This document shows, in pieces, positions 15,281 to 23,614 of a DNA stretch of 27,434 nt. Source of the stretch: CAZGNZ01 sp964527215. Lineage in GTDB: Bacteria; Fidelibacterota; Marinisomatia; SCGC-AAA003-L08; JACNLC01. Position 1 is the first letter of the stretch, and each line of letters opens with the position of its first letter. The translations under genes were made by a program, and so were the position numbers. The stretch covers positions 1-27,434 of the forward strand of contig CAZGNZ010000044.1 of assembly GCA_964527215.1 (NCBI GenBank), in the 5' to 3' direction. The notes under the pieces were generated by a model. That model was not told the DNA's origin, made no database searches, and saw only the letters and a list, made by a program, of their open reading frames with translations.

Positions 15281-18200
15281 CTACAGACTGATTTCATAAT
15301 CCAGACCCACCATGATGGATTTGATCCGGTTTTCACGGCTGAATATCGAACGGCTGAGTTGATGCGGCAGGTGCTGACCGGACACCATTTCTTTTTTGCC
15401 GTCTGTAAACAGAATCTCGGTTTGATTGCTGCCGTCAGCCGCATACACCACCGGAATTCCGCAAATGGTAAAGGCAAGTGAGCCTGGTGCAAGTTTAATT
15501 TCATCCTTGCTGCCGTCAACTGCCCGATAAACAAAACACGTTTCCTTCCGACAGAATTCCTCCGGCTGCAGCAGCTGCGGAGTAAATCCCAGAACACCGT
15601 CCGCTGCTTCAACACCCAGCTCACCGAAACGGGATAGAATTTCTTCTTTCACCTGTCCGGTCATGCCCGGCTGTTTTGCCCCGCTGTTGGCAGGTGTGTG
15701 TGAATAGGGATCCGTGGGAAACGCCCCGTACTCTGCTGGCGTTTTATTAAATCCCAACCCGTTTCTTATCTCAAAATACACTGCCCGGAGTTCTTCCGAT
15801 AGACTGTCATCGTCAATTTGGTCTTTGACTGCCAGCGCACATTCCTGAACTGCCAGCAGAAGTTTGGATACCATATGCCAGTAGATGCTGCCGAGGCCTT
15901 CATAGGCGAAAAATGTCCCTGAACGACCAGTGAAAGACTGATGATCAAAGGTTTTCTCAAATAAGTTCAGTATCGGTGTTCGTCCGATTTTAACCAGATC
16001 AGAATACTCAGACTCCCTCTCCATTTTATCCAACACAGCTGATACATCTTCGGCATTCCGGAATGATCCGTTAAAATGGTATCGTCCGTTAACGTCTTCA
16101 GACATCAAACGCACATCACGATTTTTCATCAGACAGGAAATCAGCGCTATCTGCTCCGCGTCCTGCTGTAAAATGGTATTTTTCATCAGAAAGCCGGGCA
16201 GCTTTCGATTGGGATACAGGATGTAGGAGTGCTGATCTTCCCGGTACAGATCACTGGTTCTCAGGGCTTTCAGGACTGCCAGCGCCTGTTCCGGTTTCAG
16301 GAGTCCCGATGACAGGATTGCCACCTGTCCTTCCAGCATGGGATACAAGTTTCGGACTTCTGCCTCTTTCTCACTGAGCGCCAGTATGTTGTATGAGTGC
16401 ACCAGGCCGTCGGACCGGAAATTGGCGTTCAGCGTCTGGTCAATGTATTGCAGCGCCAAATCCAGAAAATCGGTCAGACGATTCTTGTTCAGGTTGGTTT
16501 GAATTTCACAAACGCCTTCACGATACAGGCTTGATCTGTATTCGGTGGCGGCAGCACCCAGAGCATCCATCACCATTCGGCGTCCGGAATTCGAAAATCC
16601 GGAATCCAGAAATGGTGTGTGATCCTTCAGCACTCCGAAAACGGTTTCCAGAAGCTGAGCCAGCCGCTCATTTACCTTGAAGCTTCCCGAATCCGCCTGT
16701 GCCGACTGATCCCGGAAGAACACAATAAATCTTCTCAGGTAAGCAGCGGTCACCACAGAAATACCTTTTCCCACAAGCGCATTGTTGGCATCATTCCACT
16801 CCGGCCGCTGGGTGTTCATCCAGATACCGCCTTCCGGAATCAGATTGGTCAGCTTGGCCAGCAGCAGGACCAGCAGTTTCTCACACAGGCACACCTGCAG
16901 GACAGATCCCGCACTGTTATATACCATTCGGCCGTCGCTTCCCGTTTCAGCTACCCGTTCTTCCACGCGTCGCTGTTCGTCCCAGTCAAAATCAATGGTG
17001 TCATACCAGTTGTTCAGCATTTCCGAATATGGTTTCAGGCGATAGGGGATATTGGCATAGGAAAATATCTGCAGCTCCCACAATGAACTGAATTCATTGG
17101 GACTGAACTTCGCCGCCAGTTCCATCAGTTTCAGCAGGTAAATGATTTGATGATCGCTCCAGTAGCCGATGTTTGCCCAGGGGTTTTCCGGTTCCGGTAC
17201 CTCCCAGTCAATACCGTCCCGCGTGATCCGGTATGGATTGTACCCATCCGCCGTAGTGGCATTGAGGAAACGGGCAATCATGCTTCCAGTAAAATCAGGA
17301 AATGAAACTGCCAGTGGTTCCCAGTTCTGGAAAATATCCCGCCAGTTTCCCTGATAATCCAGCCGCGGGGAGCCGTCGTCTTCCTTTACATTAATGGAGA
17401 ACTGGTTCCATGGCCGACTGGGATCCCCGTGACGTCTGCTGAAGGTCAGGGGCAGATACTCGCTGCACAGACGATGCAGCTGCAGTGATCCGGATTCCCC
17501 GGCGGCGGTCCACAAATCCTGGATTACCATTGATTCAGGCAGCGGACTCAAAAGAAGTTTGCTGTCCGGGAAAAGAGAACGGTTCCGGGTGAAAATAAAG
17601 TTGGCTACATCTGTCTTTTGAATACGGTATCCGTCGGCAAAAATACCACCGCGCATAATGTTGAACAGGGTATTGGCGAAATGGTGGGTATCCATCACCT
17701 CATCCGCTGTTTTCTGCAGACCGTCTGCAGTTCCCACGAGGGTGAGAAGCTGATCGGATCCCAGGGTTATGTCACTTTCAACAGCTTCTGCGGCAGTTTC
17801 CCCGCTATTGTGAAGATACCGGATCAGATTGGCAGCGTCGGTGCCGTCCAACCCTACATCGGCCGCCATGAGCCAGTTCTGTTTCTGCTGCGCTTCCAGA
17901 GCAAATTCAGACTGGATCAGATATGCGCCGGGCTGTCCGCAGACATCGGTTTCGTTCGTGACAATACCCGTTTCCGTAAAGCGTTCAATCTGCTCTGGAC
18001 TCAGCAAATGGGCACGGACATCCATGCCGGTTTGCCATACGGCAGTTGCCTTCAGCGATTCACTGGGTTCCGCCCTGTCGGTGAGAGTCGCGCTAAGCGA
18101 ATAAATTCCCAGTCCGGAATCAGGCTCCAGCTCGGAACGCTTGTAGGCATTGAGGAGATTGCTGAATGCACTCTGCAGGGCGGAAGTGGCACCAAAGGGC

Positions 18201-18718
18201 AAAATATTCACCATCCCGTCCAGCAGCTGAATCCGGCAGGTTTCGCTGCCGAGATTTTCCAGCATACAGGTGCGGATGAATCCAAACCGCTCGCTGACGC
18301 GCCAGGAGATTCGAAACCGGAGCTGCCGGTTATGATCCAGCTCGTCGAATATTATTTTGTTGCCGATGACGTTTTTATACAGGGTCCGTTCAACCCGACA
18401 GTCCTCGGACTTATGCTTTGAAAACGGTTCCCAGATATGAAATGTGTTTTCCCCGGCAGTCCGAATAATGGTTTTGCTGCCCGTATGCTCAAAACCGGCA
18501 GCTATTTTATCATCGGTTTCATAGGGAAACAAAGCCAGATCGGCATTGCGCCGGCCGGCTGTCAGACCGCCTGTACTCGATATGAAAAGCCAGTGATCGC
18601 TGTGGCTGACGACACTGATAAAGAATGGCGGCATCTGATCATAATGGTTGATACGGGTGTATTTTTCGTTATCAATGATGACAAAATCACCAGTGACGGA
18701 GCGGGGTGTTTGGGACAT
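15281..18718 (-). CDS. Six-hairpin glycosidase / GH94-like protein
   Basis: This encodes 1145 residues from the ATG at 18716-18718. GGAAG seven bases upstream on the minus strand supports this start over the longer reading from 18769. No signal peptide is seen, so it is probably cytosolic. The N-terminal region with SSTGGLTAGRRNADLALFPY (about 48-67) resembles the beta-sandwich start of GH94-type glycoside phosphorylases. The large helical region includes NWRDIFQNWEP, WSDHQIIYLLKLMEL and EWNDANNALVGKG; its Asp643 aligns by eye with the catalytic acid of the WNDG motif of GH94 enzymes. Near 1018-1036, GMTGQVKEEILSRFGELGV is conserved-looking. It is longer than typical GH94 (about 800 residues). 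Substrate is unknown, and it could be a phosphorylase, a hydrolase or an inactive relative. It lies between two respiratory modules on the opposite strand, so a functional link is not implied. Confidence 0.75.
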   Translation of the reverse strand: MSQTPRSVTGDFVIIDNEKYTRINHYDQMPPFFISVVSHSDHWLFISSTGGLTAGRRNADLALFPYETDDKIAAGFEHTGSKTIIRTAGENTFHIWEPFSKHKSEDCRVERTLYKNVIGNKIIFDELDHNRQLRFRISWRVSERFGFIRTCMLENLGSETCRIQLLDGMVNILPFGATSALQSAFSNLLNAYKRSELEPDSGLGIYSLSATLTDRAEPSESLKATAVWQTGMDVRAHLLSPEQIERFTETGIVTNETDVCGQPGAYLIQSEFALEAQQKQNWLMAADVGLDGTDAANLIRYLHNSGETAAEAVESDITLGSDQLLTLVGTADGLQKTADEVMDTHHFANTLFNIMRGGIFADGYRIQKTDVANFIFTRNRSLFPDSKLLLSPLPESMVIQDLWTAAGESGSLQLHRLCSEYLPLTFSRRHGDPSRPWNQFSINVKEDDGSPRLDYQGNWRDIFQNWEPLAVSFPDFTGSMIARFLNATTADGYNPYRITRDGIDWEVPEPENPWANIGYWSDHQIIYLLKLMELAAKFSPNEFSSLWELQIFSYANIPYRLKPYSEMLNNWYDTIDFDWDEQRRVEERVAETGSDGRMVYNSAGSVLQVCLCEKLLVLLLAKLTNLIPEGGIWMNTQRPEWNDANNALVGKGISVVTAAYLRRFIVFFRDQSAQADSGSFKVNERLAQLLETVFGVLKDHTPFLDSGFSNSGRRMVMDALGAAATEYRSSLYREGVCEIQTNLNKNRLTDFLDLALQYIDQTLNANFRSDGLVHSYNILALSEKEAEVRNLYPMLEGQVAILSSGLLKPEQALAVLKALRTSDLYREDQHSYILYPNRKLPGFLMKNTILQQDAEQIALISCLMKNRDVRLMSEDVNGRYHFNGSFRNAEDVSAVLDKMERESEYSDLVKIGRTPILNLFEKTFDHQSFTGRSGTFFAYEGLGSIYWHMVSKLLLAVQECALAVKDQIDDDSLSEELRAVYFEIRNGLGFNKTPAEYGAFPTDPYSHTPANSGAKQPGMTGQVKEEILSRFGELGVEAADGVLGFTPQLLQPEEFCRKETCFVYRAVDGSKDEIKLAPGSLAFTICGIPVVYAADGSNQTEILFTDGKKEMVSGQHLPHQLSRSIFSRENRIKSIMVGLDYEISL

Positions 18719-18831
18719 AAAAATGCTTCCAGATTGATGAAATTGAATGATTGCTGATGTGCAATGCACGGATGAGAATACCGGTGTGTTGTGCGTAAAG
18801 GTTGTCGGGGTGACGCAGCCGGATTCAAACA

Positions 18832-18851
18832 GGCATGTTGAAATTCATGCC
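18832..18851. repeat. Inverted repeat, possible operator
   Basis: GGCATG (18832-18837) and CATGCC (18846-18851) are exact inverted copies with an 8-base AT-rich spacer. Dyads of this size can be transcription-factor sites; here it would lie about 115 bases upstream of the minus-strand start and 250 bases upstream of the plus-strand one. Confidence 0.35.
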
Positions 18852-18894
18852 GACGGGAAATATTAATGAAATATAGATAGGAATTCAAAGCCAT

Positions 18895-18929
18895 CGTTTT
18901 GGATATCCTGCTGGCAGTCTGCCAAAACG
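18895..18929. repeat. Eight-base inverted repeat forming a stem-loop
   Basis: CGTTTTGG (18895-18902) and CCAAAACG (18922-18929) are exact inverted copies enclosing 19 bases that themselves hold CTGC-TG-GCAG. A T5 run follows at 18937-18941. It could be an operator, a leader structure or a terminator for plus-strand readthrough. Confidence 0.4.
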
Positions 18930-19100
18930 CCTGCAGTTTTTCCAAACTTGGCCAGGCTGTGATCGCCATACATGGATTCTGCCAATTCAGAAGGGTGAAA
19001 AATCTCAATTGCTCACTTCACAACATACCGGATTCAGGCTTAAATTCTTTACCGTATCCACCTGAATAACAATCCAATCAGCAAAATAAGGAACACCGTT

Positions 19101-19904
19101 TTGGTTGAAATCGCACTGATGTTTCTCATGGGACTCACTGGCGGATTCGGGCATTGCATCGGTATGTGCGGCGGCTTTGTGCTGACATATTCCGTTCAGC
19201 TGCCGAAACCCGTCGGCCGAATGAAAGTCCTGAAACTGATGATACCTCATCTGCTCTACAGTCTGGGACGGACCATCACCTATGCCTTCCTGGGCGGGGT
19301 GCTGGGACTTTTGGGTCAGACACTGAATTTTTTCCATATCCAGGGCTGGCTGCAGATCGTTGCGGGATTTCTGATGATCATTATCGGTCTGGAGCTCATC
19401 GGCTGGTTTCCGAGCTTCAGTCGGCCGGGACTGAAAATTTTCAATCCATTTCAGACGCTGTTTCGCAGTCTGGTCAAGGATATCAGTTACACCAATACTT
19501 TTGTTATCGGACTCCTCTTGGGATTTCTGCCCTGCGGTCTGGTGTATGCCGCTATCGCCCAGGCCCTGTCCTTCGGCAGCATTCCGCTGAGTATGGCTGT
19601 CATGTTTGCTTTCGGCCTGGGCACCATTCCAGCTCTGCTGCTGGTGGGCGTGGGTGCAAATGTGATCACGTCGCGGTTCAAAAGACAGCTGTTCACCGTT
19701 TCGGCCATTCTTGTGATAGCGCTGGGATGCTACACGGTTACCAAAGGCTGGATGAAAACAAAAATGCCCACCGAGAAACTCCGCAATAAAATCGAAATGA
19801 TCCAAACTTCAGGTAAGGTTATGAAGGAATCGAGCTGCTGCCAGACTGCTCAAAGCCCTGAACCGGACAATAATGAATCATCACCGACAGCAGAACAGCC
19901 CTAA
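19101..19904 (+). CDS. SafE/TauE-family membrane protein, cbb3 oxidase biogenesis locus
   Basis: This encodes 267 residues from a TTG start; AAGGA ends nine bases before it, and the next in-frame ATG (19119) would trim the first helix. There are about six membrane helices. The family signatures are GHCIGMCGGF (17-26) at the end of the first helix and GFLPCGLVYAA near 141-151 in the fourth, each with a cysteine well placed to bind metal. The tail contains SSCCQT. Proteins of this type (COG2836, sulfite exporter TauE/SafE family) are very often encoded beside ccoI/ccoS and are thought to serve copper handling or cytochrome oxidase assembly, despite the exporter name. The stop overlaps the ccoI start (TAATG), so the two are probably translationally coupled, which supports the oxidase-assembly reading. 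Confidence 0.85.
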   Translation: MVEIALMFLMGLTGGFGHCIGMCGGFVLTYSVQLPKPVGRMKVLKLMIPHLLYSLGRTITYAFLGGVLGLLGQTLNFFHIQGWLQIVAGFLMIIIGLELIGWFPSFSRPGLKIFNPFQTLFRSLVKDISYTNTFVIGLLLGFLPCGLVYAAIAQALSFGSIPLSMAVMFAFGLGTIPALLLVGVGANVITSRFKRQLFTVSAILVIALGCYTVTKGWMKTKMPTEKLRNKIEMIQTSGKVMKESSCCQTAQSPEPDNNESSPTAEQP

Positions 19905-22369
19905 TGCCCCGAATTGACGTCAAAACGCTTGAGGTTCAAAGCCCGGACGCAGGACCCGCACCGGACACCTGTTTTCACTGCGGGGAACCGCTGCGGGGCG
20001 TCACTATTCGGAAATCGGATAAGCATTTCTGCTGCAACGGCTGCAAGCTGGCCTACGAACTGCTCTCCGATAATGACCTGTGTACCTATTACGATCTCAG
20101 CGACCAACCCGGACAGACACCTCAGGAATCGGGGGCAGCCACCCGGTTTGCCTATCTGGATGAACCTGAAATTCAGGACCAGCTGATCCGGTTCAGCGAC
20201 GGTTCTATTTCCCGGTTCACATTCACCGTTCTGGGGATGCACTGCGCCTCCTGCATCTGGCTGCTGGAAAAGCTCTACCGATTTGACCCGGGGGTGTCGT
20301 CATCCACTGTGGATTTCCTGAAAAAGACTGTTGAAATATCTTATTTCCCGAAGAAAACCAGTATCCGTCGAATTGCCGAATTGCTGTCTTCACTGGGCTA
20401 TGAGCCGGAAATCAATACCCGCGAAGTGGAATCTGACGCTCAGTCACGAGCTGTTAAAAGCCTGTACATTCGCATTGGCGTGGCCGGCTTTGCTTTGGGC
20501 AACATCATGCTGCTCAGCATCCCGGAATACATTCCGCATATTGATTCCATCGCACCGGAATTCAAGGGATTTTTCGGCTGGCTGAATCTCATTCTGGCTC
20601 TGCCTGTACTGCTCATTAGTTCCCGCGGCTATCTGAGCAGTGCCTTGGAGGGATTAAAACGCAAAATCATTAATATTGACGTTCCCATTGCCCTTGGCAT
20701 CATCACATTGTTTCTTCGAAGTACCGTTGATATTGTGACAGGGCAGGGAGCTGGATTCATGGATTCCTTTGCCGGGCTGGTTTTCCTGCTTCTAATGGGT
20801 AAACTGTTTCAGCAGCGAACCTATGACAACCTGTCTTTTGAGAGGGATTATAAGGCCTATTTCCCAATATCCGTCATTCGAAAAACCGATACCGGAGAGA
20901 AAAATATCGCCCTGTCCGAGCTAAAGCGCGGTGACCGGATTGTTGTCCGGAACGGTGAACTGATCCCTGCGGATTCCGTTCTGCTGTATCAGGGCACCAC
21001 GATAGACTACAGCTTCGTCACCGGTGAATCGGTCCCTGTGGAGCGCCAGCCGGGAGAACTGGTTTATGCGGGTGGCCGTCAGATTGGCGGTGCCGCAGAA
21101 ATGGATGTGGTAAAGGAGGTATCCCAGAGTTATCTCACACAGCTCTGGAACAAGGATATTTACGGCAAGTCAGACAGCAGCCGAATCCAGTCTGTCACGG
21201 ACGGTATCAGCCGCTATTTCACCCTGGCAGTGCTGATCATCGCAGGGTCGGCGGGCGGCTACTGGATGATTGTGGATCCCTCATTCATCACCAACGCTGT
21301 GACAGCAGTGCTGATCATTGCATGCCCCTGTGCCCTGGCCCTATCAGCACCGTTTACGCTGGGCAGCGTGATGCGAATACTGGGACGAAACCGCTTTTAC
21401 ATCAAGAACACCCACGTGATAGAAGCCCTGGCCAATATCAACACCATTCTGTTTGACAAAACCGGTACACTGACTGAATCCGGATCGGCTCGAATCAGGT
21501 TCTTTCCGGCGGATGGTTCTGATGAAAAATTACAGGGAGAAACTCGGTCCATGATTCGATCACTGTCCCGGCAGTCCAATCATCCCCTGAGTCAAAGAAT
21601 TTATCAGCTTCTGGATGATGCGGATCTTCTGCCGGTATCGGAATACCGTGAACACCCCGGTCAGGGACAGCAGGGAATGGTGAATGAAATGGAAGTGAAG
21701 CTGGGATCCGCAGATTTTATCGGATACAAAGGAGCTGCCGTGGCCGGATCCGCTGTTCACTGCAGTATCAACGGCCGAATACTTGGAAATTTTCAGATAT
21801 CCAGCGTGTACCGTTCCGGGCTGACAAAAATGCTGGCAGAGCTGCGTCATCATTTTCGACTGGAAGTCGTGACCGGTGATACGGATTGGGAGCGGGAGAA
21901 GCTGGAACAGCGGTTTCAGAAGGAGGAACTGTATTTCAGCCAGTCGCCTTTTGACAAGCTGAAACGCGTCCAGAGCCTGCAGGATCGTCGGCAGAGGGTG
22001 TTAATGCTGGGGGACGGTCTGAACGATGCAGGGGCATTGCGGCAGAGTGCTGTGGGAGTTGCCATTTCCGAGGATAAAAATGCATTTTCTCCTGCGTGTG
22101 ACGGTATTCTTGAAGCCGCCGAACTGGTACAGCTGCCGGCAATTATCCGTCTTTCAAAATCCGGTATGCACATCATTTATATCAGCTTTGCAATATCCCT
22201 GATGTACAATGTAATCGGCCTGAGCTATGCAGTTACCGGTCGTTTGTCTCCACTGATCTCGGCGATCCTGATGCCGCTGAGTTCCATTTCTGTGATTCTG
22301 TTTGCCACCCTTTCCACCAACCTGTCGGCTCGGCGTGCCGGACTCTGGCGGGACATGGATACTGAATAA
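19904..22369 (+). CDS. ccoI: Copper-translocating P1B-type ATPase CcoI/FixI
   Basis: CcoI is a membrane ATPase that exports Cu(I) across the inner membrane to load the CuB site of cbb3 oxidase. It has 821 residues. The N-terminus has a cysteine cluster typical of this subgroup (CFHCGEPL at 23-30, HFCCNGCK at 41-48), then an HMA domain with GMHCASC (111-117). Next come membrane helices, the actuator domain with VTGES, and the CPC metal-site motif at 474-476 (IIACPCALA). The phosphorylation motif DKTGT starts at Asp518, SNHPLS follows, and the hinge is GDGLND (703-708). All catalytic motifs are intact. It overlaps the SafE-like gene and lies upstream of ccoS and ccoNOQP, the usual context. Confidence 0.96.
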   Translation: MPRIDVKTLEVQSPDAGPAPDTCFHCGEPLRGVTIRKSDKHFCCNGCKLAYELLSDNDLCTYYDLSDQPGQTPQESGAATRFAYLDEPEIQDQLIRFSDGSISRFTFTVLGMHCASCIWLLEKLYRFDPGVSSSTVDFLKKTVEISYFPKKTSIRRIAELLSSLGYEPEINTREVESDAQSRAVKSLYIRIGVAGFALGNIMLLSIPEYIPHIDSIAPEFKGFFGWLNLILALPVLLISSRGYLSSALEGLKRKIINIDVPIALGIITLFLRSTVDIVTGQGAGFMDSFAGLVFLLLMGKLFQQRTYDNLSFERDYKAYFPISVIRKTDTGEKNIALSELKRGDRIVVRNGELIPADSVLLYQGTTIDYSFVTGESVPVERQPGELVYAGGRQIGGAAEMDVVKEVSQSYLTQLWNKDIYGKSDSSRIQSVTDGISRYFTLAVLIIAGSAGGYWMIVDPSFITNAVTAVLIIACPCALALSAPFTLGSVMRILGRNRFYIKNTHVIEALANINTILFDKTGTLTESGSARIRFFPADGSDEKLQGETRSMIRSLSRQSNHPLSQRIYQLLDDADLLPVSEYREHPGQGQQGMVNEMEVKLGSADFIGYKGAAVAGSAVHCSINGRILGNFQISSVYRSGLTKMLAELRHHFRLEVVTGDTDWEREKLEQRFQKEELYFSQSPFDKLKRVQSLQDRRQRVLMLGDGLNDAGALRQSAVGVAISEDKNAFSPACDGILEAAELVQLPAIIRLSKSGMHIIYISFAISLMYNVIGLSYAVTGRLSPLISAILMPLSSISVILFATLSTNLSARRAGLWRDMDTE

Positions 22370-22498
22370 CATGACCTTTGTGAATACCGTCAGATAAATC
22401 TTGATTAACAGGACTGATTTTGATAAGATATTGTTGCAGGCGGTTGACGGATTGACCTTTTTCAGCAGATGTAATTTGATAATGAAATGGAGCCAACC

Positions 22499-23098
22499 AT
22501 GAATGCCATCCTGGCTGTGATTCTTTCCGTATTCTCCACCCAGTCAACCGATCTGGTTTTCATTACCGGGGATACGCTTCACATTTATGAACCCTATTAT
22601 CATGTCGAAGACACTCTTCTGGCTTCACTGAATCCGGAGATTGAGTTTCCCCTCAATGAAAAAAAGGTTTACCGTCTGAATGCTTCTTCACAGACACCGG
22701 ATCCAAGCGGTCAGAATCTGGTTATTCTTGACGAAATCAAGTACTATGATGTGGCGGCCTTTCATATTGACGTAATCGATCAGGTGATTGTTACGAAGCA
22801 TGTTACTCCGCCGGTATACCGTCTGCTGGGGCTGGTGGCTGGAGGCATGCTCGGGAATGAAGTTGCACCTTTTTTTACATCATCGGAATTTGAGGATGAT
22901 GAAGCCGTCAACCGAAAAATATTTACTGGACTGGGTGCCACTTTGGGATTTATACTTGGCGAAACCCTGGATTACCGATCAGTGAAAAATTACATCACCG
23001 TGCATCATGTTTCGACAATGTCACGCGGGGAAAAGCTGGCGTTTCTGGATTCAATGGTAAGTAAAAATGCCACCTATCAGACCGTTCCGAGGAAATGA
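22499..23098 (+). CDS. Exported or membrane-associated protein of unknown function in the cbb3 locus
   Basis: This encodes 199 residues from the ATG at 22499, chosen over the in-frame ATG at 22487 because TGGAG (22488-22492) then sits six bases upstream. A short hydrophobic N-terminus (about 1-14, MNAILAVILSVFS) looks like a signal peptide. The middle (15-95) is beta-rich, with an EIKYYDVAAFHIDVIDQVIV segment. Two Gly-rich hydrophobic stretches follow, LLGLVAGGMLGNEVAPFF (about 106-123) and FTGLGATLGFILGETL (about 139-154), similar in style to glycine-zipper membrane segments. No heme, Fe-S or copper motif is visible. I do not recognise the family. It lies between ccoI and ccoS on the same strand, 129 bases after ccoI, where CcoH or other assembly factors are often found, but it does not resemble CcoH. 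Confidence 0.7.
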   Translation: MNAILAVILSVFSTQSTDLVFITGDTLHIYEPYYHVEDTLLASLNPEIEFPLNEKKVYRLNASSQTPDPSGQNLVILDEIKYYDVAAFHIDVIDQVIVTKHVTPPVYRLLGLVAGGMLGNEVAPFFTSSEFEDDEAVNRKIFTGLGATLGFILGETLDYRSVKNYITVHHVSTMSRGEKLAFLDSMVSKNATYQTVPRK

Positions 23099-23269
23099 CT
23101 GATCCCCTGGCACGGAAACATGCCTGCACTGAAATAGATAAACCCTCAACGGTCGAATGCCGTTTCGATTTGTACCCTCAATGTTTATATCAAATATTGC
23201 AACATAGAATTAAGCTTATGTAACTTGATTGCCAAGACTTATTGAAAAAATACAGTCCGGTCTCAACAT

Positions 23270-23464
23270 ATGAGTGCATTATTTCTTCTGATCATCGTGA
23301 GTGTTTCCGTTGCCGTCGGATTTTTGATTGCCTTTATTTGGGCGGTTCGTTCCGGGCAATATGACGACCGGTTCACTCCTGCTGTCCGAATGTTGTTTGA
23401 TGATACCGCTGAACCCAAACAGAATGAGCAGAAAATCACTCCTGATAATACCCGGGAGCGGTAA
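23270..23464 (+). CDS. ccoS: cbb3 oxidase maturation protein CcoS/FixS
   Basis: CcoS is a small one-helix protein needed for cofactor insertion into cbb3 oxidase. It has 64 residues, the usual size. One membrane helix spans about 3-26 and is followed by WAVRSGQYDDRFTPAVRMLFDD (about 25-46), which matches the family pattern of G-Q-(F/Y)-D-D, a two- or three-residue gap, then TPA and the (I/M)LFDD end. The C-terminal tail is polar. The ribosome-binding site is weak. It lies 150 bases upstream of ccoNO on the same strand; the intervening bases show no other gene. Confidence 0.92.
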   Translation: MSALFLLIIVSVSVAVGFLIAFIWAVRSGQYDDRFTPAVRMLFDDTAEPKQNEQKITPDNTRER

Positions 23465-23614
23465 AAGAACCGAAAGCAGCTGGATGGCAAAACCCATTAG
23501 CGGGTGAATTTGCACCGGAACAGAAAGCAGGATCTGCGGCTGTTCCTTCAAGTCAGACAGAACCGGGATGGAATCAAGGTATCCAGGATTATCAAATTAA
23601 CGGAGTCAGACTCT

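Larger units (their letters stand above)
18719..19100. other. Divergent intergenic region, 382 bases
   Basis: This region separates the divergent GH94-like and SafE-like genes and should hold both promoters. No gene is supported; the minus-strand frame across 18562-19008 mostly overlaps the GH94-like coding sequence in another frame. Two inverted repeats are present (18832-18851 and 18895-18929, listed separately). AAGGA at 19087-19091 is the ribosome-binding site for the TTG start at 19101. Confidence 0.5.

Noticed and set aside
17618..18421. Plus-strand open frame (267 codons) opposite the GH94-like gene
   Set aside because: The minus-strand frame is open for 1145 codons with recognisable motifs, so this is a shadow frame.
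19005..19805. Long minus-strand open frame (266 codons) opposite the SafE-like gene
   Set aside because: It lies almost wholly antisense to a recognisable membrane protein gene. Its product is rich in His, Gln and Asn, as expected for the complement of hydrophobic codons, and shows no domain.
23148..23164. AACGG...CCGTT hairpin after the unknown exported protein
   Set aside because: The stem is five pairs with no T tract, too weak to call a terminator.
23225..23238. TTGAT followed by four bases and AAGAC upstream of ccoS, as a possible FNR box
   Set aside because: Only one half matches the TTGAT-N4-ATCAA pattern; the second half is too different to call.
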